Part shown: in pieces, positions 1-8,208 of the stretch
Numbering within the stretch: position 1 is the stretch's first letter
How the letters are laid out: the number at the start of each line of letters is the position of its first letter
Assembly: GCA_902774055.1 (NCBI GenBank)
Contig: CACYGX010000005.1
Location: forward strand, 124,001-188,000
DNA: 64,000 bases
DNA from: an uncultured Bacteroidales bacterium
Lineage (GTDB): Bacteria > Bacteroidota > Bacteroidia > Bacteroidales > Muribaculaceae
Direction of reading: 5' to 3'
Notes under the pieces: model-generated
What the model saw: only the letters and a program-made list of their open reading frames with translations
What the model was told of the DNA's origin: nothing
Databases searched by the model: none
Translations under genes and position numbers: made by a program

Positions 1-528
1 TGAATGCCGCAAGTCGATGTGTGCCTGCTCGTGGATAAGAATCTCACGCGGGTTATCACGGTAATCCTGCTCGTTGATCACGATGTGCTTGAAGTAGCTG
101 AACGGAGCCAGATCGCCAGGAACAATATGCAATGTGACACCGCCAGGTAGTGATTCCTTACGCCCCTTTTTCATCAATCGGCGCAGGTTCCATTGGCTAT
201 GCAGTATCCATGCGGCCACCAGAGCCATCCCGATGAAATAGACCGCGGTGACGATGCCCATTACAGTCCATGACGGAGCAGCCTGCTGGGCTCGAACGGC
301 ACCATCGGGGGTCACAATCAAGTCCTCCAGCGTCACCATCTGCTTGGCAACAGGGGTCATGGCATCAAGTGAAATCTTGATCCAAGGCAACACCAGTGCG
401 AGCACCATGACCACGAGTAGCGCCACGCGGTTGAAGCGGTGGAACGTCTCGCGGCTGAGCAGCAGCTTCCACAACAGATAGAAAGCGATGAGGCAGAGGC
501 CAACTTTTATTTGATAAATGAGTAACAT
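1..528 (-). CDS. BlaR1/MecR1-like M56 family metallopeptidase, N-terminal part
   Basis: Partial gene, cut by the left edge; 176 codons are visible from the ATG at 528. Four features identify it: a hydrophobic N-terminal segment, a second membrane segment (about residues 75-95), a cytoplasmic-looking basic stretch, and the zinc motif HEQAH at residues 166-170 near the cut. M56 proteins sense a signal across the membrane and cleave the partner BlaI repressor. The start lies 15 bases after the stop of the blaI-like gene, the usual order of this pair in Bacteroidetes. The C-terminal sensor part lies outside the window, so the ligand cannot be guessed. In this phylum the partner is often TonB-like rather than a beta-lactamase sensor. 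Confidence 0.85.
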   Translation of the reverse strand, partial: MLLIYQIKVGLCLIAFYLLWKLLLSRETFHRFNRVALLVVMVLALVLPWIKISLDAMTPVAKQMVTLEDLIVTPDGAVRAQQAAPSWTVMGIVTAVYFIGMALVAAWILHSQWNLRRLMKKGRKESLPGGVTLHIVPGDLAPFSYFKHIVINEQDYRDNPREILIHEQAHIDLRHS

Positions 529-543
529 AGTGAGAGAGGAGTT

Positions 544-912
544 TTACTGTTGGTTGTTTTCTTCCACTTCACGGATGAGTTCCTTCAGGTCCTCAACACT
601 GACCTTTTCACTCTTGACAAGCGCCGAGACGGCACTCAGGTAGGACTTGCCGAAGAACTTGTTGACCACGCCCTCCAACGAGCCACCGCGATATTCCTCG
701 CGGCTAATGCGGGCAAAATACTGGAAGCAGCGGGCAGTAATGGCCTTGTGGCCCAGAAAGCCCTTCTCCTCCAATATCTTCATTAATGTAGCAAGGGTAT
801 TGACATGGGGGCGCGGTTCGTCATAGCAAGCCTGCAACTCGCGCACGAGCATGGGTCCATGGTCCCACATTCGCTCCATGATTTCCTCTTCTTTTTGGGT
901 TAACTGTTTCAT
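544..912 (-). CDS. BlaI/MecI/CopY family transcriptional repressor
   Basis: This 122-residue protein has the usual length of BlaI/MecI repressors. It opens with a winged-helix DNA-binding domain (LTQKEEEIMERMWDHGPM, then a recognition helix near NTLATLMKILEEKGFL, residues about 35-55) and ends with the dimerisation and cleavage region. It should bind dyads in front of its own promoter and be inactivated by the M56 peptidase encoded 15 bases downstream. Three overlapping dyads with ACTAA half-sites lie upstream (947-1009) and fit autoregulation. The regulon cannot be determined from this window; a beta-lactamase is not nearby. Confidence 0.93.
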   Translation of the reverse strand: MKQLTQKEEEIMERMWDHGPMLVRELQACYDEPRPHVNTLATLMKILEEKGFLGHKAITARCFQYFARISREEYRGGSLEGVVNKFFGKSYLSAVSALVKSEKVSVEDLKELIREVEENNQQ

Positions 913-941
913 AATTCCAGCCTTTTATAAGATTTACGATG

Positions 942-1009
942 CAAATTAACTAAATGTTTTAGTTATAAAACAAATTATTTTAGTTAATAAAACTAAAAAT
1001 ATTAGTTTT
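942..1009 (-). promoter_or_regulatory. blaI promoter with three overlapping dyad operators
   Basis: On the minus strand a TTTG (974-971) is followed after 21 bases by TTAATTTG (949-942), one mismatch from the Bacteroidetes -7 box TAnnTTTG. Three inverted repeats of the half-site ACTAA overlap it: TAACTAAA/TTTAGTTA at 947-965 with a 3-base spacer; TTTTAGTT/AACTAAAA at 978-998 with a 5-base spacer; AAAACTAA/TTAGTTTT at 989-1009 with a 5-base spacer. The first sits between the two promoter boxes. Such dyads are typical BlaI/MecI targets; binding is inferred. Confidence 0.65.
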
Positions 1010-1124
1010 TCAAGGATCTGCGCCAAAATCAGGGCCAATCGGGTAAAATGGGGAGATTTGGCACGGGATTTGCAGGTTGATGGAGGAATGAAATTTGAGA
1101 ATTAATAATAGAGAGGAGAGAACG

Positions 1125-1343
1125 ATGAGCTGCTTCAGAGTAATATTATCGATTATTTTCCCGCCGCTGGCTGTGCTGGACAAGGGATGTGGATCGGTGC
1201 TGATAGTGACGATACTCACTTGCTGCGGATGGATTCCCGGCGTGATTGCCGCTCTGGTGATTCTCAACAAGAACACCACCGTGGTCAACAACAACTATCC
1301 CACCTACCCTACCAACCCCAGCCGCAACCGCTGCGAGTACTAA
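1125..1343 (+). CDS. YqaE/Pmp3 family small membrane protein
   Basis: A 72-residue protein if started at the ATG at 1125, which follows a purine-rich GAGAGGAGAG; an upstream ATG at 1095 would add ten polar residues that do not fit the family. It has the two hydrophobic segments of the YqaE/Pmp3 (UPF0057) proteolipids, with the family signature PPLAVLDKGCG in the first and GWIPGVIAALVIL in the second. The tail is short, Asn/Pro/Tyr rich and polar. Family members are small inner-membrane proteins linked in yeast and plants to membrane potential and salt stress; the bacterial role is poorly known. A strong hairpin follows at 1410. Confidence 0.85.
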   Translation: MSCFRVILSIIFPPLAVLDKGCGSVLIVTILTCCGWIPGVIAALVILNKNTTVVNNNYPTYPTNPSRNRCEY

Positions 1344-1409
1344 CCTAGGAAAAAACAGCCCATAAAAGCATACACATCACCAGGGCAATTCCCTGACTGC
1401 CCAGTGCGA

Positions 1410-1437
1410 GCAGAGCCGCAAGATGTTGCGGCTCTGC
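1410..1437 (+). terminator. Hairpin terminator after the YqaE-like gene
   Basis: A perfect 12-bp GC-rich stem (GCAGAGCCGCAA paired with TTGCGGCTCTGC) with a 4-base loop, followed by TTGTATCTTG, a weak U-tract. It lies 67 bases after the stop and in front of the tryptophanase promoter. Confidence 0.7.
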
Positions 1438-1504
1438 TTGTATCTTGACATGATTATGCATAATTGTTAAAAAATAGTAATGGGGCAAAAAAAAGGACGA
1501 TTAT

Positions 1505-1536
1505 TTTGCCAGTTCGGCAACTTGCCGTAACTTTGC
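1505..1536 (+). promoter_or_regulatory. Bacteroidetes-type promoter of tryptophanase
   Basis: TTTG at 1505-1508, a 19-base spacer, then TAACTTTG at 1528-1535 match the Bacteroidetes sigma-ABfr consensus (TTTG at -33, TAnnTTTG at -7). The start of transcription would be near 1540, giving a leader of about 80 bases. No TnaC-like leader peptide with a conserved Trp was seen in it. Confidence 0.8.
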
Positions 1537-1623
1537 ATAAAAATTGAATATAATTACCTTTTTAAGGGGTTCAATTTTTGCCGAAAACAGTAAAGAAAGT
1601 TTAACCTAAATAATTGAAGATCA

Positions 1624-3000
1624 ATGGAATTACCATTTGCTGAATCTTGGAAAATCAAGATGATCGAGCCGCTTCGCAAGAGCACTCGCGCCGAGCGTGA
1701 GCAATGGCTCAAAGAAGCTCACAACAACGTTTTCATGCTCAAGGCTGAGCAGGTTTACATCGACTGCCTCACCGACTCGGGTACGGGCGCAATGAGCGAC
1801 CGCCAGTGGGCCGAGATGATGCTGGGCGACGAGAGCTACGCCGGTGCCACCTCGTTCTACAAGTTTGAGAGCGTCGTACAACGCATCTTCGGCTTCAAGT
1901 ATGTCATCCCCACCCACCAGGGCCGTGCAGCCGAGAACGTGCTGTTCTCCTATCTGGTGAAGGAAGGTAACGTCATCCCCGGCAACGCCCACTTCGACAC
2001 CACCAAGGGTCATATCGAGAGCCGCCACGCCAAGGCCATCGACGTCACCATCGACGAGGCTAAGGACACCCAGCTCGAGATCCCCTTCAAGGGTAACGTG
2101 TCGCTCGAGAAGCTGGAGAAGGTGCTGAGCGAGAACAAGGGCAACGTCCCCTTCATGGTGCTCACCGTGACCAACAACACCGTTGGCGGTCAGCCCGTGT
2201 CGATGCAGAACATCAAGGACACCTGCGAGCTGTGCCACAAGTATGGCGTGCCCGTAGTGATGGACAGCGCCCGCTTTGCCGAGAACTCCTATTTCATCAA
2301 GACCCGTGAGGAGGGCTACGCCGACAAGACCATCAAGGAGATTGCCCGCGAGATGTACTCCTATGTTGACGCCATGACCATGTCGGCCAAGAAGGACGGT
2401 GTTGTGAACATGGGCGGTTTCATCGCTACCAACCGCGAGGACTGGTACGAGGGCGCCAAGCTGTTCTGCATCCCCTTCGAGGGCTTTATCACCTATGGTG
2501 GTATGAACGGCCGCGACCTCAACGCTCTGGCAGTCGGTCTGGACGAGAACACCGAGTTTGAGATGCTCGAGACCCGCATCCACCAGGTACAGTACCTGGC
2601 CAAGAAGCTCGACGAGTATGGCATCCCCTATCAGCGTCCCGTGGGCGGCCACGCCCTGTTCATCGACGCCGACAAGGTGCTGTGCAACGTGCCCAAGGAA
2701 GAGTTCCCCGCTCAGACCCTGACCTGTGAGCTCTATCTCGAGGCTGGCATCCGCGGTTGTGAGATTGGCTACATCCTGGCCGACCGTGACCCCGTCACCC
2801 GCGAGAACCGCTTCGGTGGCCTCGACCTGCTGCGCCTGTGCATCGCCCGCCGCGTCTATACCGACAACCACATGAACGTGATTGCCGCTGCCCTGAAGAA
2901 CGTCTATGACCGTCGCAACGAGATCACGCGCGGTGTCGCTATCGAGTGGGAAGCTCCCCTGATGCGCCACTTCACCGTGAAGCTCAAACGACTGGGCTAA
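1624..3000 (+). CDS. tnaA: Tryptophanase (L-tryptophan indole-lyase)
   Basis: This 458-residue PLP enzyme of the beta-eliminating lyase family splits tryptophan into indole, pyruvate and ammonia. Visible signatures are LTDSGTGAMSD near residue 50, the THQGRAAEN stretch near 99, VVMDSARFAENSYF near 215-228, and the PLP-lysine region SAKKD (Lys256/Lys257). The start MELPFAESWKIKMIEP and the overall sequence recall Bacteroides tryptophanases. Tyrosine phenol-lyase is the closest alternative; the DSARFAEN form (not DATRCVEN) favours tryptophanase. The gene stands alone between a strong promoter and a strong terminator, and its codon use is strongly biased to C-ending codons, which suggests high expression. 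No permease is adjacent. Confidence 0.92.
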   Translation: MELPFAESWKIKMIEPLRKSTRAEREQWLKEAHNNVFMLKAEQVYIDCLTDSGTGAMSDRQWAEMMLGDESYAGATSFYKFESVVQRIFGFKYVIPTHQGRAAENVLFSYLVKEGNVIPGNAHFDTTKGHIESRHAKAIDVTIDEAKDTQLEIPFKGNVSLEKLEKVLSENKGNVPFMVLTVTNNTVGGQPVSMQNIKDTCELCHKYGVPVVMDSARFAENSYFIKTREEGYADKTIKEIAREMYSYVDAMTMSAKKDGVVNMGGFIATNREDWYEGAKLFCIPFEGFITYGGMNGRDLNALAVGLDENTEFEMLETRIHQVQYLAKKLDEYGIPYQRPVGGHALFIDADKVLCNVPKEEFPAQTLTCELYLEAGIRGCEIGYILADRDPVTRENRFGGLDLLRLCIARRVYTDNHMNVIAAALKNVYDRRNEITRGVAIEWEAPLMRHFTVKLKRLG

Positions 3001-3033
3001 ATAAAACCCTATACCATTAACTAACCTTCAATG

Positions 3034-3067
3034 ACAACGGCGGGGCAAACCCCGCCGTTGTTTTATT
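3034..3067 (+). terminator. Intrinsic terminator of tryptophanase
   Basis: A 12-bp perfect stem (ACAACGGCGGGG with CCCCGCCGTTGT, 3034-3061), a 4-base CAAA loop and a T-rich tail TTTTATTT. It begins 34 bases after the stop codon. Confidence 0.92.
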
Positions 3068-3147
3068 TCAAAGGCGCTGCAAAACTAATGTCTTATTTAT
3101 TAAATCGCGCTACGCACGAGTAATCATTTGATAAATTTGTGTAATTC

Positions 3148-3167
3148 GCATTAGCCCCGCAGGGTCT
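3148..3167. repeat. Intergenic repeat GCATTAGCCCC-GCAGGGTCT, copy 1
   Basis: The 20-base string GCATTAGCCCCGCAGGGTCT recurs at 23210-23230 with one extra C. Both copies are intergenic and close to the 3' end of a leftward gene (the DUF4294 gene here, leuS there). Confidence 0.6.
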
Positions 3168-3206
3168 CCTCAGGGTCTAAATTATCATTGCCTATAGTTT
3201 GGAGGA

Positions 3207-3863
3207 TTACAGGGCGCCCTGCTCGATGCGGACGCAGATGCGCTCTATCATGGCGTCCTGCTTGTTCTTGTTGGGATGGTAACCCGCCTTGAGGCTCGCA
3301 CCAAAGAATTTGCTGAACGTCTGCCAGAAGCCTGCCCTGAAAGTGCCCAGGAAAGCCTTCAGGATGCTATAGCTGCTCTGGTTGGTCTCGCGGTTGACGA
3401 GTTTGATGAGCATTTTGCCCTGGTTCTTGGTCATCTTCTTCATCTGCGGCTTGTACTGCTCGAACAGTTCCTTCTCAAAGCGTTTCAAGTAGGCCTGCTT
3501 CTGTTTCTCGTTCTGATAGGTGTCGATGTACTCATAGGTCTCGAGCAGCGTCGAGCTGATGAGTTTTGCATAGGGCAAGGTCTTCTTAATATCGCGCACG
3601 GTCTTCCAGTAATACTTCTCCTCGGCCTTGTTTCGGAAACGCTCGCGCGGATAGATGATAATGGGATTAAAGACGATCATTGCCAGCGTGTCGCCCGTCG
3701 AGGGCTCGATAAAGTGGTAGTAGCCGGCAAAGGTCTTCTGCAGCACCGAGGGCAACTCAATATTGTCGATGGCGCTCTCCACAGCGGGAGCCGCGTGTGC
3801 CTTGGCACCCGCCAATGCCGTCATGGTCACGGCAATAGCTAATATGAGGAATAATCGTTTCAT
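3207..3863 (-). CDS. DUF4294 family secreted protein
   Basis: The ATG at 3863 gives a 218-residue protein with a clean signal peptide (MKRLFLILAIAVTMTALAG, cleavage near AHA-AP); the longer frame adds 37 residues that run through the promoter region. The mature part has the conserved block of the Bacteroidetes family DUF4294: the stretch WKTVRDIKKTLPYAKLISST, a Lys-rich helix, then MTKNQGKMLIKLVNRET and SILKAFLGTFRAGFWQTFSKFFG, ending in a polar Tyr/Asn/Lys segment. The function of this periplasmic family is unknown. A -7 box TACTTTTG lies at 3887-3880 on the minus strand. Confidence 0.82.
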   Translation of the reverse strand: MKRLFLILAIAVTMTALAGAKAHAAPAVESAIDNIELPSVLQKTFAGYYHFIEPSTGDTLAMIVFNPIIIYPRERFRNKAEEKYYWKTVRDIKKTLPYAKLISSTLLETYEYIDTYQNEKQKQAYLKRFEKELFEQYKPQMKKMTKNQGKMLIKLVNRETNQSSYSILKAFLGTFRAGFWQTFSKFFGASLKAGYHPNKNKQDAMIERICVRIEQGAL

Positions 3864-4020
3864 CTTTTTTCTCGCGTGGCAAAAGTAGAACAAAGAAATG
3901 AATCCCAACAATAAAATGATGTTAAAAACCACAAAAACTACACAAAGACCTATTTTTATCAACCAGAGCACCAACCAAAAACAACGATACTAAGGAATTC
4001 TAACTACGAATTACGAGAAT

Positions 4021-4457
4021 GGCATCCGCACTCTAAAAACTACAACTGAATAATCTGAATGGTCTGATGGCATCCGCACCCTGATAAAACAACAACAATA
4101 AATACAATAAGTACTATTATTGCATCCGCATCCTGATAAAACAACTGAATAATCTGAATTATCTGAGGGCATCCGCACCCCGATAAAAAAACAACAAGAA
4201 GTACAATAAGTACAATTTATTGATTAACACTTATTTAAAATTGTTTTTATTGTACTTATTGTCTTCCTTTTAAAATCGGTGGGGATGGGTCCTCGCTACG
4301 CTCGGAAAAATCGAGACAAATCTCAAACATTGCGGCCACCCTTCACCGCGACATCCGACACAAAACAACAACTGATTAATCTGAACTCTCTGAGGGCATC
4401 CGCATCCTGATACAACAACTGAATAATCTGAATTTTTCTGAGGGCATCCGCACCCCG
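4021..4457 (+). repeat. About 48-base direct repeat unit with GGCATCCGCA core, six copies
   Basis: Cores (GGCATCCGCA, with TGCATCCGCA at 4121) begin at 4021, 4069, 4121, 4168, 4395 and 4443. Spacing is 47-52 bases except for the gap 4168-4395. The copies are linked by a second common string, ACAACTGAATAATCTGAAT, and several end in CC(T/C)GATAAAAC. An inverted copy (GGGGTGCGGATGG, 4550-4562) closes the array. The linkers are themselves similar to each other, so this is not a CRISPR array. It resembles REP/MITE-like intergenic repeats. Confidence 0.75.
4193..4262. repeat. AT-rich palindromic element, copy 1
   Basis: The left arm (4193-4216, AAGTACAATAAGTACAAT at its end) and right arm (4240-4262, ATTGTTTTTATTGTACTTAT and on) are imperfectly inverted around a TTGATTA-containing middle. 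Related elements occur at 4465-4540, 11065-11131 and 23255-23317. Confidence 0.6.
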
Positions 4458-4563
4458 ATAAAACAACAACAAGAAATACAACAAATACAATCTATTGATT
4501 AACAATTAATTAAATTGTATCTCTTGTATTTCTTGTTGTTATATCTTAAGGGGTGCGGATGGC
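4443..4563. repeat. About 120-base composite palindrome, AT-rich element copy 2
   Basis: The outer arms are GGCATCCGCACCCC (4443-4456) and its inverse GGGGTGCGGATGGC (4550-4563). Inside lies a 27-base inverted repeat, 4465-4491 (starting AACAACAAGAAATACAA) against 4514-4540, matching at 25 of 27 positions around a 22-base middle with TTGATTAACAATTAATTAA. No open frame of note is inside. The structure is that of a non-coding hairpin or miniature mobile element. Confidence 0.7.
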
Positions 4564-4570
4564 ATGTGTA

Positions 4571-4614
4571 TTAAAAAAAGCCCGCTCGCGTTGTCCTCTG
4601 TCGCGAGCGGGCTT
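4571..4614 (-). terminator. Intrinsic terminator of the 4743-6260 gene
   Basis: A 13-bp perfect stem (AAGCCCGCTCGCG 4578-4590 with CGCGAGCGGGCTT 4602-4614). Read on the minus strand it is followed by CTTTTTTTAAT, a good U-tract. It lies about 130 bases after the stop of the leftward gene. Confidence 0.88.
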
Positions 4615-4742
4615 CCAGTGTGTCGTTCTGGAGTACTCATACGATTTTTCCCCCTTTTATCTGTCTGGCGTGCATGGCCAGCAAAGGGCAGTTTACAGAA
4701 ATGAGTCTAGAGTAATGTGCCGCTGAGGTGGCGGCTCTTCCT

Positions 4743-6260
4743 TTATTGCATAGATAACAGTTTGTCGATCAGAGTGGACACGTCGCCGATGGTAAGGGCG
4801 CCATCGCCGTTGACGTCACATTGCTGTTTGAACATCGGGGTGCTCTCCAGCAGCAGGTCGATGAGGGCCGACACGTCGGCGATGGTAACGCTGCCGTCGC
4901 CGTTAACGTCGCCCTCTTCCTCATGATAGCGCATGCCCTTGTAGATGATTTCGCCGTCCTTGATGACGTGGCTCAGGCCCCAATACTCCTGATGGTCGGC
5001 ATCGGGGTCGGGTTTGCGGGTGAACGGCGTCAGCAGGTCGCCCATGTCGCGGCTGTCGAAGCCGATGCCCTCGGTGATGTAGGCCAGCGGCTCGCCATTG
5101 TCGTCCAGGTAGGCATAGCGGCGGCAGGTCATCCCTTCGATCGTCAGCGGCTCCACCTCCACGAAGTTCTCGCGGTTCAGGAAGTCCCCGCGCTGGGAGT
5201 AAATGTAGTCATTAACCATGTTGTTAATGTCCGTGTAATCCCAACCGAATGGATAGAAGAACGAATCTATATTAATCTCCCTGTTGTAGTGTATCATGTC
5301 TCGGCCTGCCTCCACCACTTCACTGAATGGCACAACATCGGTGAAGCCCGGAGAACGGTTGATGGTGCCAATGGCAGCGACAAAGGCATCTTCTGAATTG
5401 AGATCATCACCAGTGTACTGGTAGCAAATCGGACTACCTCGGAAAGTCTTGCCATGGAACTCGTAGGTGTAGTAGTACTTCGTGGTGTCACCATGGTCGA
5501 TAACGACCCGCTCGTTGACCCACTTCACTCCCTCACGGGCAATAGGCAGGAATTCAGCCGGACCTTCATAGGGCTGTTTGTAGCGCTCAGAACGGTAAAT
5601 GACCTCCCCATTTTCCACCACATAACTCAGACGTGCAGCACCAACAACTCCTTCTGAGACAGAGAGTGGGTATATTACACTAAGTCCGTCAAAGCCGACG
5701 CCTTCAATCATACACAAACTCACAGCATAAGTATTATAATAAAATGAAATATAGCGGTTCACTTTTTTGCCAGCAATCGTGGTGAAATCATGGATTACTG
5801 GATGTGTAATGTAGGAGGGTATAGCTCTCATGATCCAACTCTTCATGAAACTCTCTGCCTCATTAAAGTCATACAGGACGAACTCCTCACCAGCCGCTAT
5901 CTTCTCATTCATGGGATCATAGTTAGCTATGCCGATTGGACAGTCAGAATAGGTCTTGCCGTCGGGCACGATGCCATAGACCACCTTATCCTCCTCTCGC
6001 AGATAAACTGGGATGGTGTCGTCTTCCCAGTTGATCTCCTCGCCGCTGTACTTGTGCATGGCTTTATAGACCTTACCGTTGATTTCCACGTCACCCTTCA
6101 ATTCAAGCGTGTGACTGATAAACCAAGGGTAATCATTCACTCTTACTTCGTACACCCACTTGACACCCTCGCGGACAAAGGGTACGTATTCATATTCTTG
6201 AGCCACCATCTGGGTTATACCCAGCAATGAGAGCATTAAAATCATTATTATCTTTTTCAT
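4743..6260 (-). CDS. Secreted two-repeat protein with C-terminal dockerin-like pair
   Basis: A 505-residue protein of unknown function. It has a signal peptide (MKKIIMILMLSLLGITQMVA, cleavage before QEYEY) and two related segments of about 200 residues. One starts at YVPFVREGVKWVYE (about residue 24) and the other at FLPIAREGVKWVNE (about 240); each contains an EGxGFD turn and ends in a xGEIIYxxxRY strand. The tail holds two calcium-loop helices, GDVNGDGSVTIADVSALIDL and CDVNGDGALTIGDVSTLIDK, typical of type I dockerins. It has its own terminator. It could be a surface-assembled or cell-attached protein; no catalytic motif was recognised. Confidence 0.82.
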   Translation of the reverse strand: MKKIIMILMLSLLGITQMVAQEYEYVPFVREGVKWVYEVRVNDYPWFISHTLELKGDVEINGKVYKAMHKYSGEEINWEDDTIPVYLREEDKVVYGIVPDGKTYSDCPIGIANYDPMNEKIAAGEEFVLYDFNEAESFMKSWIMRAIPSYITHPVIHDFTTIAGKKVNRYISFYYNTYAVSLCMIEGVGFDGLSVIYPLSVSEGVVGAARLSYVVENGEVIYRSERYKQPYEGPAEFLPIAREGVKWVNERVVIDHGDTTKYYYTYEFHGKTFRGSPICYQYTGDDLNSEDAFVAAIGTINRSPGFTDVVPFSEVVEAGRDMIHYNREINIDSFFYPFGWDYTDINNMVNDYIYSQRGDFLNRENFVEVEPLTIEGMTCRRYAYLDDNGEPLAYITEGIGFDSRDMGDLLTPFTRKPDPDADHQEYWGLSHVIKDGEIIYKGMRYHEEEGDVNGDGSVTIADVSALIDLLLESTPMFKQQCDVNGDGALTIGDVSTLIDKLLSMQ

Positions 6261-6440
6261 AATTTTTTGTGTTAAAGTGTTATTAAAAATTTTTCTGGTT
6301 CATACTTTTTTCCACAAATTTAGGATGGATGATTGCAATCATGCAAACAAAATGGCAATGAATAAAAAGTCACATCATCCACATTTTTATAATCACCTGT
6401 AAATAATCATGATAGACCTCTAAAACTGAGAAAAGAGGTC

Positions 6441-6478
6441 AAAAAAAACAAAAAAAACGCCCTTTTTAGGGCATTTTT
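6441..6478 (-). terminator. Terminator of the TPR regulator gene
   Basis: A GCCC/GGGC stem (6459-6472) with A/T flanks, followed on the minus strand by a run of eight T, a G and eight more T. It lies about 65 bases after the stop of the leftward gene. The plus-strand side also has five T, so it may work both ways. Confidence 0.75.
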
Positions 6479-6535
6479 GTGAAAATAATTGGCAAAATGT
6501 GGATAGCAAAACTATTATTTACCGTAGTGGCTTTC

Positions 6536-8200
6536 TTAGCCGTCTTCACTCATCAAGTGGTTAAGATAGTCTTGAAGTGGCTGATCAGTACCTAATTTCT
6601 GCGCAAGGATACCGCGCTTACTGCTTACATATTTCGGGGCATAATCCATGACAATCGCAATTTCCACATTACTGAATCCGCAACAGCAAAGTTCGATGAA
6701 TTGCAAATCTTTATTTTTGATCGTGGGGTTCTGTGCTATCTTGGTGATGATATCATTATAGTTCTTGTCGAGATATGAACGCAAGGCGTTCCAGAAGTCC
6801 TCATTGGCAGTAAGGTCACTGATTCCGCTTTTAATTCGCTGGCGAATGACTGAGGGGGAGTCGTTTTCGCTAGTATCAATTGATGTTTGCATAAAGGTCA
6901 CCATATTCTTGACAAACTGCTGCAAAACGACATCTTTCGAGTCGAGTCTTTCAAGTAGATCAGCATGGTCGTTAACATCAGTATGTTGTAGTTCATGCAT
7001 AATCGACTTGATGTACTTCATCTTGCGGTAATGAAAGAACACAAAACCAAGCAGAATTACGGCAGCCGCTATTGCGAAGCATATCAGAAGCCATTTTAAT
7101 GCTGCAATTGTGTGTTTGCGCTTTTCGACGCTAATTTCGTTAGTGAAACCTTCAATCTGCTGTATATGATATTTTTGCTCATTATTGCTCATAGAGTCGG
7201 CAATTTGATGAGCAATTTGATTATACCAACCAGCCATATATAAGTCACCCTCTAGATCAGCAATCTTTGAAAGAAGCAGATTTTTTCTTGTTCTGATTTG
7301 TCCAATGTGGTCAGAGCCAGTCTTCTCATCGACATATTTCAGGTAAAATTTTGCAGAGTCAGGGTTATGAAACCGGACGTATATCTGAGCCAAATCAAGC
7401 AAGAGGTCGTTATTTATGTACTTTTTAAAATTTGCCAAGCAATTATGGGCTATACCCTTAGCCTGATACAAGGATGTGTCAGTGTTATTATAGATTAGTT
7501 GTCGACATCTCATTTCCAGGCATTTAAATAGGTAAACACTATCATTTAACTCCTCTGCCAAATGAATCGTCTGTAGAAGTAATTGTTCTGGATCATCGGT
7601 GCCTGTTACGCCGCTGAGACCCGCCATATTGAACAGGCAAATGAGTTGTTTGGGCTTATCACCCGTGTGCCTATAACATTCCAACGCTTTGCTGTATTTA
7701 TCATAGCAAATCTGAGTATCAGCATAGTAAAGACGATATAAAGCGGCTATTCGGGTGTTGATTTGGCCCAGGTTGGTGTAGTCTTTCTCATCGGCGGCGG
7801 CTTCGGCGGTCTTGTAATAGAACATGGCGCTGTCCACATGGCCCAGTTCCTCCATGACGGCACCCTTGTAGAGGTAGGCGCGCGTGAGCTTGTCGCGCTC
7901 GCCGTCGTGGCGGCGGTAGTAGTCCATGGCGCGGCAGATGGCGCTGTCGTCGCTGGCGGTGATCTCCACATAGCACTTGTAGCGGGCCTGGGTCATGAGC
8001 AGGTCGCGGTAGGCGCGGTCGCCCTCGGTGGTGAGGCTATCGGCATTGACGGCCTGGATGACGGCCAAAGCGCTGTCGGGATAAGGCATCATCAGGCTGT
8101 CGGCCGCGGTGAGGCGCCCGTCGTAATGGTGTATACCACCACAGCCCGTGACCAACGCCACGAGCAATACTGCGAGTAATAAGTGGGCCAATTGCTTCAT
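6536..8200 (-). CDS. TPR lipoprotein with transmembrane segment and C-terminal LuxR-like HTH
   Basis: I start it at the ATG at 8200 (554 residues), eight bases after the upstream stop, because this gives a lipoprotein-type leader (MKQLAHLLLAVLLVALVTGC, lipobox LVTGC). TPR-like helical repeats follow to about residue 350. One strong membrane segment lies at about 363-388 (WLLICFAIAAAVILLGFVFF), then a basic stretch and coil. A final helix-turn-helix (about 500-554) has the LuxR-type pattern FIELCCCGFSNVEIAIVMDY followed by KRGILAQKLG. This layout would place a periplasmic sensor on a cytoplasmic DNA-binding domain in one chain. A membrane-anchored start without lipidation is equally possible. 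It is transcribed behind the outer membrane protein gene. Confidence 0.8.
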   Translation of the reverse strand: MKQLAHLLLAVLLVALVTGCGGIHHYDGRLTAADSLMMPYPDSALAVIQAVNADSLTTEGDRAYRDLLMTQARYKCYVEITASDDSAICRAMDYYRRHDGERDKLTRAYLYKGAVMEELGHVDSAMFYYKTAEAAADEKDYTNLGQINTRIAALYRLYYADTQICYDKYSKALECYRHTGDKPKQLICLFNMAGLSGVTGTDDPEQLLLQTIHLAEELNDSVYLFKCLEMRCRQLIYNNTDTSLYQAKGIAHNCLANFKKYINNDLLLDLAQIYVRFHNPDSAKFYLKYVDEKTGSDHIGQIRTRKNLLLSKIADLEGDLYMAGWYNQIAHQIADSMSNNEQKYHIQQIEGFTNEISVEKRKHTIAALKWLLICFAIAAAVILLGFVFFHYRKMKYIKSIMHELQHTDVNDHADLLERLDSKDVVLQQFVKNMVTFMQTSIDTSENDSPSVIRQRIKSGISDLTANEDFWNALRSYLDKNYNDIITKIAQNPTIKNKDLQFIELCCCGFSNVEIAIVMDYAPKYVSSKRGILAQKLGTDQPLQDYLNHLMSEDG

Positions 8201-8208
8201 CGTTGGTG

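Larger units (their letters stand above)
3864..4742. other. Gene-free, repeat-rich intergenic region
   Basis: No credible gene is visible in these 879 bases. The first 110 hold the promoter of the leftward DUF4294 gene. The rest holds six direct copies of GGCATCCGCA (listed separately), two AT-rich hairpin elements and the terminator of the leftward gene that starts at 6260. A 60-codon frame at 4323-4505 on the minus strand is made of the repeats and has no coding character. Confidence 0.7.

Noticed and set aside
1630..2970. 446-codon open frame on the minus strand opposite tryptophanase
   Set aside because: It is a mirror of the biased codon use of tnaA; its translation is Val/Leu/Gly/His rich with no family pattern.
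4323..4505. 60-codon minus-strand frame in the repeat region
   Set aside because: It consists entirely of translated repeat units and has no coding character.
4021..4563. Regularly spaced repeats that could be read as a CRISPR array
   Set aside because: Linkers between the cores are similar to each other rather than unique, spacing varies, and no cas gene is present.
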